The position numbers were made by a program, and so were the translations under genes. A stretch of 64,000 nt of DNA from Chitinophaga pinensis. Lineage in GTDB: Bacteria > Pseudomonadota > Gammaproteobacteria > Burkholderiales > Burkholderiaceae_C. The notes below the pieces were generated by a model that was not told where the DNA came from, ran no database searches, and was given only the letters and a program-made list of their open reading frames with translations. Where the stretch lies: assembly GCA_943326015.2 (NCBI GenBank), contig CALPRQ020000001.1:109029-173028 (forward strand), in the 5' to 3' direction. Shown here one piece after another: positions 25,371 through 34,352 of this stretch. The first letter of the stretch is position 1, and each line of letters starts with the position of its first letter.

Positions 25371-27827
25371 ATGAAATCTGTCGTCCTCCGCCGTGCCGCC
25401 TTGGCTCTGGCTATTTCATCGGCGCTGACCCAGCAGGCTCAGGCCCAATTCAGCTCATCAACTGCTGCTGGTGGCAATGCAGCCGCGCTCCAAGCATTGG
25501 GCGTGAATAACGAAAGCACCCAAGCGGGCATGCTAGACCTTGGCGGCATTAGCGCGGCCGGCGTTGGCAACATGATGAGCAGCAGAGGCAATGGTTTATC
25601 CAATCTCACGGGTCTAGGCAGCCAAGGACAGGACAGCCGGCCGCCCGAGCTGTCGCCTGAACTGCGCCGCCCCGTCGAGCCGCCCAAGCCCAGCCAGTTC
25701 CAGCGCTTCGTGCAGGAATCGACCGGCAAGCTGCTGCCCATCTACGGCTCCGACCTGTTCAGCCAGCCGCAAACCTACGCCCCGGTCAGCAACATCGCAC
25801 CGCCGGCCAACTACGTGCTCGGTCCCGGCGACGAAGTGCAATTGCAGGTCTGGGGCGCGATCGACCTGGCCACCAAGCTCGTGGTCGACAGCAAGGGCCA
25901 GATCACCGTGCCCAAGGTCGGCACCGTGACCGTGGCCGGCATCAGCGTCGGCAAGCTGGAACCCACGCTCAAGGCCCATGTCAACAAGGTCTTCACCAAT
26001 ATCGAGCTGTCCGCCAGCGTGGCCAAGCTGCGCAGCATCCAGGTTTATGTCGTGGGTCAGGCCCTGCGCCCAGGCACCTACACCTTGTCCAGCCTCAGCA
26101 CCCTGGTCAATGCGTTGTTCGCCAGCGGTGGCCCCAGCGCCAACGGCTCCATGCGCGCCATCCAGCTCAAGCGCGGCGGTCAACTGATTGCCGTGCTTGA
26201 CCTGTACGATTTCATCGCCAGGGGCGACAAGCTCAACGACCCTTCGCTGCAGCCGGGCGACGTGATCGTGATTCCGCCAGCCGGCGCACGCGTGGCCATC
26301 ACCGGCGCCTTCGACCAGGCCGCCATCTACGAGGTCAAGCCTGGCCACAACAGCGTAGGCGACCTGCTGGCGCTGGGCGGTGGCGTTCCGACGCTGGCCA
26401 CGCCGCAAAAGGCGCTGCTGGAACGCATCGACCCCGCCAACCAGGCATCGCCACGCCAGGTGCAGGAAATCGCCCTGGCCAAGGATGGACTGCAGCAGCC
26501 GCTGCGCGATGGCGACGTGCTGACGCTACTACCCATCAGCCCGGCCTTCGGCAATGCCGTCACGCTGCAAGGTTCGGTGGCTCAGCCGCTGCGCCATGCC
26601 TGGACTTCGGGGATGAAGGTGACGGACCTGATCCCTGAGCGCGAGGCGCTGATCAGCCGTAACTACTACCAGCGCAAGAACGCCTTCGTGCAATTGCAGG
26701 AAGAGGCGGAAGAACTCAAGGCCGATAACAAAACCGACAACACATCAACGGGCCAACTCAAACCCGTTGGAAACACCAAGCAAAAGCTCAAGCAGAAAGA
26801 AGAGAGCGACAAGGCCGAGGGCACGACCATCCTCAACAGCTTCAGCGAAGGTCAACGGCAGATCAACTGGGACTACGCCGTGATCGAGCGCCTGGACAAA
26901 GACACGCTCACCACCCAGCTGATCCCGTTCAACCTCGGCAAGGCCGTGCTGCAACGTGACGCCGAACACAACCTGCCGCTGCAGCCGGGCGACGTGGTGT
27001 CGATCTTCAGCCAGGCCGACCTGCGCCTGCCGACCGAACGCCAGTCGCGCCTGGTGCGGATCGAGGGCGAAGTCACTGCTCCCGGCGTCTATCAGGCCAA
27101 ACCAGGCGAAACGCTGCGCCAGCTCATTGAGCGCGTCGGCGGTCTGACGCCGCAGGCCTATGTCTTCGGCACCGAATTCACGCGCGAATCGGTGCGCAAG
27201 CAGCAGCAAAAGAACCTCGACCAACTGGTGGCCAAGCTCGAGGCCTCGGTGTCATCGCAATCGAGCACACAGCTAGCCAACCTCGGTGCCGACCGCGCCG
27301 GGCAGGCTGCCACGATGCTGGAAGCGCAAAAGCAGAGCCAGCAACAACAACTGGCCCGACTCAAGAGCATGCGCAGCAACGGCCGGGTAGCACTCGAACT
27401 GTCGCCGACCCAGAACAGCCTGGCCGCCCTGCCCGATGTGCCGCTGGAAGACGGCGACCGCATCATCATGCCGTCAGCGCCTGGCTTTGTCGCGGCCTTC
27501 GGCGCTGTCAACAACGAAAACGTGTTCGTCCACAAACCCGGCCGCACCGTCGATGACGTGCTGCGCATCGCCGGTGTGACCGAAGACGGCGAACTCGATC
27601 AGGCCTTCGTGCTGCGCGCCGACGGCACCGTGGTGGCACGCAAGGACCGCTCGGGCTGGTTCAGTGGCAGCTTCGACTCGCTGGCCCTGATGCCGGGTGA
27701 CACCGTGGTGGTGCCGCAGAAGGTCGACCGCGAAAGCAAGTGGACCTTCATCACCCGCGTGGTCAAGGACTGGACACAGATCCTTTCCAACCTGGGCCTG
27801 GGTATCGCTGCCATTCACACGCTGTAA
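25371..27827 (+). CDS. Wza-like polysaccharide export protein with SLBB domains
   Basis: 818 residues, about twice the length of E. coli Wza. After a signal peptide (about 1-25, ending TQQAQAQF) the Poly_export domain appears near 140-225 (NYVLGPGDEVQLQVWGAIDL), then several SLBB modules: IQVYVVGQALRPGTYTL, VAITGAFDQAAIYEVKPG, VRIEGEVTAPGVYQAKPGET, and a last near 700. A Lys/Glu/Gln-rich linker around 440-485 and a coiled stretch near 615-670 separate them. It forms the outer-membrane export channel. No lipobox Cys is evident, unlike Wza. It is 9 bases ahead of wzz. Confidence 0.93.
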   Translation: MKSVVLRRAALALAISSALTQQAQAQFSSSTAAGGNAAALQALGVNNESTQAGMLDLGGISAAGVGNMMSSRGNGLSNLTGLGSQGQDSRPPELSPELRRPVEPPKPSQFQRFVQESTGKLLPIYGSDLFSQPQTYAPVSNIAPPANYVLGPGDEVQLQVWGAIDLATKLVVDSKGQITVPKVGTVTVAGISVGKLEPTLKAHVNKVFTNIELSASVAKLRSIQVYVVGQALRPGTYTLSSLSTLVNALFASGGPSANGSMRAIQLKRGGQLIAVLDLYDFIARGDKLNDPSLQPGDVIVIPPAGARVAITGAFDQAAIYEVKPGHNSVGDLLALGGGVPTLATPQKALLERIDPANQASPRQVQEIALAKDGLQQPLRDGDVLTLLPISPAFGNAVTLQGSVAQPLRHAWTSGMKVTDLIPEREALISRNYYQRKNAFVQLQEEAEELKADNKTDNTSTGQLKPVGNTKQKLKQKEESDKAEGTTILNSFSEGQRQINWDYAVIERLDKDTLTTQLIPFNLGKAVLQRDAEHNLPLQPGDVVSIFSQADLRLPTERQSRLVRIEGEVTAPGVYQAKPGETLRQLIERVGGLTPQAYVFGTEFTRESVRKQQQKNLDQLVAKLEASVSSQSSTQLANLGADRAGQAATMLEAQKQSQQQQLARLKSMRSNGRVALELSPTQNSLAALPDVPLEDGDRIIMPSAPGFVAAFGAVNNENVFVHKPGRTVDDVLRIAGVTEDGELDQAFVLRADGTVVARKDRSGWFSGSFDSLALMPGDTVVVPQKVDRESKWTFITRVVKDWTQILSNLGLGIAAIHTL

Positions 27828-27836
27828 GAGCTGGAC

Positions 27837-29039
27837 ATGAACAACCTTGTCAATCAGAACAGCCAAGACGAGCAAGCCGAAGACGAAATCAGCCTGCTCG
27901 ACCTGCTGCAGACCGTCGCCGACAACCTCAAGCTGCTGACCCTGGGACCGCTGGCCGTGGGCGTCACCGCGCTGGGCATCAGCTTTGCCATCACGCCCAC
28001 CTATACCGCCACGACCCAATTCCTGCCACCGCAACAGCAGCAAAGCGCGGTAGCCGGCATGCTGGCCAGCCTGGGAGGGCTGGGGGGCCTTGCGGGTGCA
28101 GCGGCAGGCCTGAAAAACCCGGGTGACCAGTATGTCGCCTACCTCAAGAGCAATTCAGTCGAAGACGCGCTGATCGAGCGCTTCAAGCTGCAGGAGCGCT
28201 ACGACGCCAAGTTCAAGCAGGACACACGCGACAAACTCGAGAAGAACGCTCGCATCAGCAGCGGAAAGGACGGCCTCATCACCGTCGAGATTGACGACAC
28301 AGACGCTGTCATCGCCGCCCAACTGGCCAACGGCTTTGTCGAAGAGCTCGGCAATCTGCTCGACCGCCTGGCGGTGACCGAAGCGCAGCAACGTCGCCTG
28401 TTCTTCGAAAAGCAGCTCAAGCAGACCCAGGACAAGCTCACCCAGGCCGAGCAGGCGCTGCGCAGCAGCGGGGTCAATGCGTCGGCGCTCAAGAGCAACC
28501 CGCAGGCAGCCGTCGTGGCCGTGGCACAACTGCAAGCCCAGGTCACGGCACAAGAGGTCAAGGTCGCCAGCCTGCGCGGCTACCTGACCGATTCGGCACC
28601 CGACTTCAAGCAGGCCATGACCGAACTGGGCGCGCTGCGCGCCCAACTCAACAAGCTCGAAGCGGCCGGCAACGGCCAAAGCGGCGCCAATTCCGACTAC
28701 GTGGCCCGCTACCGCGAATTCAAGTACCAGGAGACCTTGTTCGAACTGTTCGCCAAACAATACGAAATGGCCAAGATCGACGAGGCGCGCGAAGGCGCGG
28801 TGATTCAAGTGCTGGACGTTGCCCAGCCACCCGAGAAGAAATCCAAGCCCAAGAAAGCGCTGATCGCCATTCTGGCCACCCTGGGTAGCGGCTTTGCGTT
28901 GCTGCTGTACGTGTTCGTGCGGCAGGCGTTGCGCAATGCCAGCCAGTCGCCCGAATCGGCTGAAAAGATCGGCCGTATCAAAGCGTCGTTCCGGCGGGCT
29001 TTCGGCCTGAAGCCCACGCAAGCCAAGACGAGCACATGA
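27837..29039 (+). CDS. wzz: Wzz-type polysaccharide chain-length determinant / co-polymerase
   Basis: 400 residues with helix 1 near 33-55 (LKLLTLGPLAVGVTALGIS) and helix 2 near 340-362 (LIAILATLGSGFALLLYVFV), flanking a long periplasmic coiled-coil region (180-300). The N-terminal motif ISLLDLLQTVADNLK is typical of Wzz. It lacks the cytoplasmic tyrosine-kinase domain of Wzc, and no separate kinase or phosphatase gene is nearby. It sets polymer length together with Wzy (38081). It overlaps the next gene by 4 bases. Confidence 0.93.
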   Translation: MNNLVNQNSQDEQAEDEISLLDLLQTVADNLKLLTLGPLAVGVTALGISFAITPTYTATTQFLPPQQQQSAVAGMLASLGGLGGLAGAAAGLKNPGDQYVAYLKSNSVEDALIERFKLQERYDAKFKQDTRDKLEKNARISSGKDGLITVEIDDTDAVIAAQLANGFVEELGNLLDRLAVTEAQQRRLFFEKQLKQTQDKLTQAEQALRSSGVNASALKSNPQAAVVAVAQLQAQVTAQEVKVASLRGYLTDSAPDFKQAMTELGALRAQLNKLEAAGNGQSGANSDYVARYREFKYQETLFELFAKQYEMAKIDEAREGAVIQVLDVAQPPEKKSKPKKALIAILATLGSGFALLLYVFVRQALRNASQSPESAEKIGRIKASFRRAFGLKPTQAKTST

Positions 29040-30115
29040 CGCAAACAATCGACGCCGCGCTGGTCGGTTTTGCCACCGCGCTGTCCATGTGCGTGATGCT
29101 GGTGCTCACCCAACGCTGGCACGGCAAGCTGACGCTGGACGGGACCGATGGGGTGCAGAAATTCCACACCGCCCCCACGCCCCGCATCGGTGGCCTGGGC
29201 CTGCTGCTGGGGCTGGGAGCCGCCTGGTATGCACTGCCAAACAGTGGCGCAATCGACGACCTGCTGGGCCATATGCTGCTGGCCGGCCTGCCCGCCTTCC
29301 TGTTCGGCACGGCCGAGGACCTGACCAAGCGGGTCGGCGTGCGCGAGCGCCTGCTGGCCACCATGGCCTGCGGCGTGCTGGGCTGGTGGATCACCGACAT
29401 TTCGATCACGCGCATCAACGTCTGGGGTCTGGACGAGCTGCTGATCTGGCTGCCGCTGTCGGTGGCATTCACCGCCTTCGCTGTCGGCGGGGTAGCCAAC
29501 GCCATCAACATCATCGACGGCTTCAACGGTCTGGCCAGCGGCACGCTCATCATCTGCTACGGCGCCATGGGGCTGATCGCCTACCAGGCCGGTGACAGCG
29601 ATCTGACACAACTCTGCCTGGTGCTGGCCTGCGTCACGGCGGGCTTCTTGCTGGTCAACTTTCCGTTCGGCAAGATCTTCCTGGGCGACGGCGGGGCCTA
29701 TCTCATGGGCTTCCTGCTGGCCTGGGTGGCGGTGCTGCTGCTGGCACGCAACCCAACCGTGTCGGCCTGGGCTCCGCTGCTGGCCTGCGGCTACCCGATC
29801 CTGGAAGTGCTGTTCAGCATCTGGCGCCGCCACCAACGCGATCTGCACCCCGGCCACCCCGACCGGCTGCATCTGCACAGCCTGGTCAAATCGCGCATGG
29901 TGCGCAAGCAGCTCCTGCACTTTCCTGCGGTACTGCGTAACGCCTCGGTTTCGCCGGTGATGTGGCTGTACGCGCTGGTACCGGCCTCGTTGTCCGTCGT
30001 GTTTGCCGGCAGCACCGGTTGGCTGATCGGCAGCTTCCTGTTCAGCGCCCTGCTTTATTCTATTTTCTACTCCAAGTTGATCTATTTTGGCTGGAAGTTG
30101 CCCAAATTCTTGTAA
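29036..30115 (+). CDS. Polyprenyl-phosphate N-acetylhexosamine-1-P transferase (WecA/WbpL-like)
   Basis: 359 residues, about eleven membrane helices. MraY/WecA family motifs: [18 protein letters not shown] near 40-57, the Asp-rich [14 protein letters not shown] near 155-168, [16 protein letters not shown] near 218-233, and [15 protein letters not shown] near 275-289, the site equivalent to the cytoplasmic HxHH-like loop. It starts the repeat unit by placing a sugar-1-phosphate on undecaprenyl phosphate; which UDP-HexNAc is used cannot be decided, though GlcNAc or FucNAc are plausible given the locus. It overlaps wecB by one base. Confidence 0.92.
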   Translation: MTQTIDAALVGFATALSMCVMLVLTQRWHGKLTLDGTDGVQKFHTAPTPRIGGLGLLLGLGAAWYALPNSGAIDDLLGHMLLAGLPAFLFGTAEDLTKRVGVRERLLATMACGVLGWWITDISITRINVWGLDELLIWLPLSVAFTAFAVGGVANAINIIDGFNGLASGTLIICYGAMGLIAYQAGDSDLTQLCLVLACVTAGFLLVNFPFGKIFLGDGGAYLMGFLLAWVAVLLLARNPTVSAWAPLLACGYPILEVLFSIWRRHQRDLHPGHPDRLHLHSLVKSRMVRKQLLHFPAVLRNASVSPVMWLYALVPASLSVVFAGSTGWLIGSFLFSALLYSIFYSKLIYFGWKLPKFL

Positions 30116-31239
30116 TGAAAATTCTCACTGTATTCGGCACACGTCCTGAAGCCATCAAGATGGCCCCGCTGGCCCTAGCACTGGCTGCCGACCCCCGCTT
30201 CGACGCCAAGGTCTGCGTCACCGGCCAGCACCGCGAAATGCTGGACCAGGTACTGGACCTGTTTAAGATCAAGCCCGAGTTCGACCTCAACATCATGAAG
30301 CCAGGGCAGGACCTGACCGACGTGACGACCGGCATCCTGCAGGGCATGAAAGGCGTGTTTTCCCAGTTCAAGCCCGACATGGTGCTGGTGCATGGCGACA
30401 CCGCCACCACGCTGACTACCACGCTGGCGTCGTATTACCAGAAAATCCCGGTCGGGCATGTCGAAGCCGGCTTGCGCACCGGCAACCTCTACTCGCCCTG
30501 GCCTGAAGAAGGCAACCGCAAGCTCACCGGCGCACTGGCCAAACTGCACTTTACACCCACTAACACCTCCAAGGCAAACCTGCTGCGCGAAGGCATAGCA
30601 GCCGACCAGATCGTCGTTACCGGCAACACCGTGATCGACGCGCTGCTGGACGTGGTCGACAAACTCGAGCGCGACGAAGTTCAGCAAACGCGCTTTGCGC
30701 AACAGTTCAGCTTCCTGGCAGCACAGCGACGCATCGTATTGGTCACCGGCCACCGGCGCGAAAGCTTCGGCGGCGGCTTCGAGCGTATCTGCCAGGCGCT
30801 GGCCGACACCGCGCGCGCCTTCCCCGAGGTGGACATCGTCTACCCCGTGCACCTGAACCCCAATGTGCGCGAACCGGTCAACCGCCTGCTCTCGGGCATG
30901 GGCAATGTGCACCTGATCGAACCGCTGGACTACCTGCCCTTCGTCTACCTGATGAACCGTGCCCACGTCATCCTGACCGACTCCGGCGGCATTCAGGAAG
31001 AAGCCCCCTCGCTCGGCAAACCCGTGCTGGTGATGCGCGACACCACCGAACGGCCAGAGGCCGTGGCAGCAGGCACCGTCAAGCTGGTAGGCACCCAGGC
31101 GGACAGCATCACGCAGAACCTGCACGAACTACTGACCGACCAGGCCGCTTACGAGGCCATGAGCTTTGCCCACAACCCTTATGGCGACGGCCAAGCCTGC
31201 CAGCACATTCTGGATGCACTGGCCCAGCAGGCCCAGTAA
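30115..31239 (+). CDS. wecB: UDP-N-acetylglucosamine 2-epimerase (non-hydrolysing)
   Basis: 374 residues from ATG 30115 ([20 protein letters not shown], the family start), overlapping the upstream stop by one base. Other signatures: [13 protein letters not shown] near 86-98, [18 protein letters not shown] near 107, [13 protein letters not shown] near 209, and [20 protein letters not shown] near 285-304. It makes UDP-ManNAc from UDP-GlcNAc, which the neighbour WecC oxidises. A second, distinct 2-epimerase (FnlC, 43048) in the locus acts on a different sugar. Confidence 0.95.
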   Translation: MKILTVFGTRPEAIKMAPLALALAADPRFDAKVCVTGQHREMLDQVLDLFKIKPEFDLNIMKPGQDLTDVTTGILQGMKGVFSQFKPDMVLVHGDTATTLTTTLASYYQKIPVGHVEAGLRTGNLYSPWPEEGNRKLTGALAKLHFTPTNTSKANLLREGIAADQIVVTGNTVIDALLDVVDKLERDEVQQTRFAQQFSFLAAQRRIVLVTGHRRESFGGGFERICQALADTARAFPEVDIVYPVHLNPNVREPVNRLLSGMGNVHLIEPLDYLPFVYLMNRAHVILTDSGGIQEEAPSLGKPVLVMRDTTERPEAVAAGTVKLVGTQADSITQNLHELLTDQAAYEAMSFAHNPYGDGQACQHILDALAQQAQ

Positions 31240-31279
31240 GACGAATCCGGTCACGAACACACCGTAGCAAAGCAGCAGC

Positions 31280-32581
31280 ATGAAATTCGACACCATCTCC
31301 ATCATCGGTCTGGGCTACATCGGCCTGCCCACTGCCGCCGTGTTTGCCAGCCGCAAGGTGAATGTCATCGGCGTGGATGTCAACCAACACGCGGTAGACA
31401 CCATAAACCGCGGTCAGATCCACATCGTCGAGCCTGACCTCGACATGGTGGTTCACGCCGCAGTGAAGGAAGGCTACCTGCGCGCCACTACCCGACCCGA
31501 GCCGGCCGATGCCTTCCTTATCGCCGTGCCCACCCCCTTCAAGGACGGCCCCACCGGCTCCCACCATCCCGACATGGACTACATCGAGTCCGCCAGCCAA
31601 GCCATCGCACCCGTGCTGAAAAGGGGCGATCTCGTCATCCTCGAGTCCACTTCACCCGTCGGCGCCACCGAGCAAATGGCCGCCTGGCTGGCCGAGTCCC
31701 GGCCGGACCTGACCTTTCCCCAAACCCACGGCGAAGCCAGCGATATCCGCGTGGCCCACTGTCCCGAACGCGTACTACCCGGCCACGTACTGCGCGAACT
31801 GGTACAAAACGACCGCGTCATCGGCGGCATAACGCCTAAGTGTTCCGAAGCGGCAGCCCGCCTCTACAAAACCTTTGTGCAGGGTGAATGCGTCATCACC
31901 AACGCCCGCACCGCCGAAATGTGCAAGCTGACCGAGAACAGTTTCCGCGACGTCAATATCGCCTTTGCCAACGAGCTGTCCATCATCTGCGACAAGCTCG
32001 GCATCAACGTGTGGGAACTCATCCAGCTGGCCAACCGCCACCCACGCGTCAATATCCTGCAGCCCGGCCCCGGCGTAGGCGGCCACTGCATCGCGGTAGA
32101 CCCCTGGTTCATCGTCAGTGCCGTGCCCGAAGAAGCCAAGCTCATCCGGGCGGCGCGTGAAGTCAACGACAGCAAACCCGAATGGGTGGTCGAAAAGGTA
32201 AAACTCGCCGTGGCCGAACACCTCATGGCCCACCCGGACCAGACCGTCAAAGACGTCTCCATTGCCTGCCTTGGGCTGGCCTTTAAACCCGACATCGACG
32301 ACCTGCGCGAAAGCCCCTCCGCCACGATCGCCCGCCGCATTGCCAGCCTCCACCCTGGCCCGGTCTTCGCGGTCGAGCCCAACATCCACGAACTACCCGT
32401 ACACTGGGACACGACGCTGGTGCTCAAGCCCATCAACGAAGCGCTGGAACAGGCCGACGTATTCGTGATTCTGGTCGATCACAAGGAGTTCAAGGCCACG
32501 CCTCCCAGCCGATTCGCCCAGAAACACTGGGTGGACAGCAAAGGGCTTCTAGCTCATACAGCGAAACAGTTTGCCGCCTGA
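31280..32581 (+). CDS. wecC: UDP-N-acetyl-D-mannosamine dehydrogenase
   Basis: 433 residues. NAD-binding GLGYIGLPTAAVFA (residues 10-23) with acidic VDVN, LIAVPTPFKDG, LESTSPVGATEQM, the central helix ENSFRDVNIAFANELS, the catalytic Cys in GPGVGGHCIAVDPWF, and the C-terminal GLAFKPDIDDLRESP. It oxidises UDP-ManNAc to UDP-ManNAcA, so the repeat unit likely contains the acidic sugar ManNAcA. It lies 40 bases after wecB. Confidence 0.95.
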   Translation: MKFDTISIIGLGYIGLPTAAVFASRKVNVIGVDVNQHAVDTINRGQIHIVEPDLDMVVHAAVKEGYLRATTRPEPADAFLIAVPTPFKDGPTGSHHPDMDYIESASQAIAPVLKRGDLVILESTSPVGATEQMAAWLAESRPDLTFPQTHGEASDIRVAHCPERVLPGHVLRELVQNDRVIGGITPKCSEAAARLYKTFVQGECVITNARTAEMCKLTENSFRDVNIAFANELSIICDKLGINVWELIQLANRHPRVNILQPGPGVGGHCIAVDPWFIVSAVPEEAKLIRAAREVNDSKPEWVVEKVKLAVAEHLMAHPDQTVKDVSIACLGLAFKPDIDDLRESPSATIARRIASLHPGPVFAVEPNIHELPVHWDTTLVLKPINEALEQADVFVILVDHKEFKATPPSRFAQKHWVDSKGLLAHTAKQFAA

Positions 32582-32615
32582 AGGTATTGTGTTTACACAC
32601 TAAAACGTTGCCTAC

Positions 32616-32645
32616 GGGGCGCGTACACCTTGTACTACGTGCCCC
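32616..32645 (+). other. Intercistronic hairpin between wecC and the VioA-like gene
   Basis: GGGGCGCGTA (32616-32625) can pair with TACGTGCCCC (32636-32645), one G-T wobble, over a 10-base loop. No T-tract follows, so it is unlikely to be a full terminator; it could limit read-through or protect mRNA ends. It lies in the 86-base gap where GC-rich wecC gives way to markedly less GC-rich genes. Confidence 0.55.
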
Positions 32646-32667
32646 CTCCGTTGAAAGACTTGAACAC

Positions 32668-33774
32668 ATGACCAACAAAAGCATATTTGTTACCCAACCC
32701 TATCTGCCTCCGCTAGAAGAATTTCTCCCCTACCTTCAGACCATTTGGAACCGGAAAGTTCTGACGAATGGTGGACCATACCATCAAGACCTTGAGAAAC
32801 AGCTCTGCGAATACCTCGGTGTCAAGCACATTAGTCTATTCACCAACGGCACCATCGCACTGATTACAGCATTGCAGGCCATGGGGGTTTCAGGGGAAGT
32901 AATCACGACCCCCTACTCCTTCGTGGCCACGGCGCATTCATTACTCTGGAATGGCATGCGTCCAGTTTTCGTTGACGTGGACCCACAGACCCTGAACATC
33001 GATCCCTTACAGATAGAGAAGGCTATCACACCGCAAACGTCGGCAATCCTTCCTGTTCATTGTTATGGACGTCCCTGCGATGTCAAAGCGATCCAGGAAA
33101 TAGCTGAACGTCACGACTTGCGCGTCATCTATGACGCCGCACACGCCTTCGGCGTCAAAGATGCGGGAGGCAGCATCCTGCGCCATGGTGATCTCTCAGT
33201 ACTGAGTTTCCATGCCACCAAGGTATTCAACACGTTCGAAGGGGGCGCAATCATCAGTCCCGATGAGGCAACCAAACGACACATCGACCATCTGAAAAAC
33301 TTCGGTTTTGTCGATGAGGTCACCGTAGTCGCCAGTGGCATCAACGGAAAGATGAGCGAGATCAATGCAGCTTTTGGATTATTGCAACTCAAGCACATTG
33401 AAGCCGCAGTAGCACGGAGAAAGCAGATAGACGCAACCTATCGACAGCAACTTGAATCTGTGCAGGGCATCACCTGCCCAGAACCACCCAGAGGCGTCCA
33501 GAGCAACTATTCGTACTTTCCAGTTCTCATCGAGCCCGAATATCCCCTGCAAAGAGACGAACTCTACGAAAAGCTCAAGGCATCCAACATTTTCGCAAGG
33601 CGTTACTTTTATCCGTTGATCTCGGAATTTCCGATGTACCGGGATTTACCATCTACCGCAAACGAAAACCTGCCACACGCGAAAAGCGCAGCATCTCGCG
33701 TTCTGTGCCTACCGATTTACCCCAACCTCGGTGATGAAGACCTAGATCGAATCACTGCAGTGATCAAAGGCTAA
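32668..33774 (+). CDS. VioA-like sugar aminotransferase (DegT/DnrJ/EryC1/StrS family)
   Basis: 368 residues from ATG 32668; the earlier in-frame start at 32587 would translate the hairpin region. PLP-enzyme features: TNGTIALITALQAM, ITTPYSFVATAHSLLWNG, the PLP-stacking DAAHAFGV near 152 and the Lys of SFHATKVFNTFEGG near 176. The overall style (VTQPYLPPLEEFLPYL) resembles VioA, which makes dTDP-4-amino-4,6-dideoxyglucose, more than WecE. With the acyltransferase next door it would give an N-acylated 4-amino-sugar. The rmlA/rmlB genes for the 4-keto precursor are not in the locus. Base composition is lower in GC than wecC. Confidence 0.85.
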   Translation: MTNKSIFVTQPYLPPLEEFLPYLQTIWNRKVLTNGGPYHQDLEKQLCEYLGVKHISLFTNGTIALITALQAMGVSGEVITTPYSFVATAHSLLWNGMRPVFVDVDPQTLNIDPLQIEKAITPQTSAILPVHCYGRPCDVKAIQEIAERHDLRVIYDAAHAFGVKDAGGSILRHGDLSVLSFHATKVFNTFEGGAIISPDEATKRHIDHLKNFGFVDEVTVVASGINGKMSEINAAFGLLQLKHIEAAVARRKQIDATYRQQLESVQGITCPEPPRGVQSNYSYFPVLIEPEYPLQRDELYEKLKASNIFARRYFYPLISEFPMYRDLPSTANENLPHAKSAASRVLCLPIYPNLGDEDLDRITAVIKG

Positions 33775-33779
33775 TTACT

Positions 33780-34352
33780 ATGGCAATGCTCGGCCCTGCA
33801 CAATTATCCTCCATAGGACTTGGATCCTACGGCAACAACGTTCAGATTTCGGACAAGGCTTCTATTTACGGAGCAAGTAGAATCCATATTGGTAGCAATG
33901 TTCGGATTGATGATTTTTGCGTTCTTGCTGCTGGCGAAGGTGGCATCAGAATCGGCAACTACGTGCACATTGCCGTAGCATGCTCTCTAATTGGTGCGAG
34001 CCCGATCACATTGGAAGACTTTTCCGGCCTATCATCTCGTGTCGCCATCTATTCCAGCAGCGACGACTACTCTGGGAACAGCCTTACCAATCCCACTGTG
34101 CCAAACGAGTTCAAGTCGCTAAACAACGCGCCTGTCCGACTAGGGCGTCACGTTATCGTTGGCAGCGGAAGCATCGTGCTGCCCGGTGTAAATATAGATA
34201 ACGGGTGCGCGATTGGTGCATTGAGCCTTCTCACGCGGGACTGCACCGAATTCGGCATTTACGCTGGCAACCCAGCTCGGCGCATCAAAGATCGTTCACG
34301 AAAGCTGCTAGACCTAGAGCGAAAGCTCCTGTCAGAACCTGATATGTCATGA
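33780..34352 (+). CDS. Hexapeptide-repeat acyltransferase (left-handed beta-helix)
   Basis: 190 residues. The chain is built of IGSNVRIDDF, IRIGNYVHIAVACSL, ITLEDFSGLSSRVAIYSSSDDYSG and VRLGRHVIVGSGSIVLPGVNIDNGCAIGALS hexapeptide coils, then the NPARRIKDR C-terminal cap typical of sugar O/N-acetyltransferases. From position (after the VioA-like gene, overlapping the GT56 gene by 4 bases) it probably N-acetylates the 4-amino-sugar; O-acetylation of the polymer is an alternative. Relatively AT-rich, like its neighbours. Confidence 0.82.
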   Translation: MAMLGPAQLSSIGLGSYGNNVQISDKASIYGASRIHIGSNVRIDDFCVLAAGEGGIRIGNYVHIAVACSLIGASPITLEDFSGLSSRVAIYSSSDDYSGNSLTNPTVPNEFKSLNNAPVRLGRHVIVGSGSIVLPGVNIDNGCAIGALSLLTRDCTEFGIYAGNPARRIKDRSRKLLDLERKLLSEPDMS

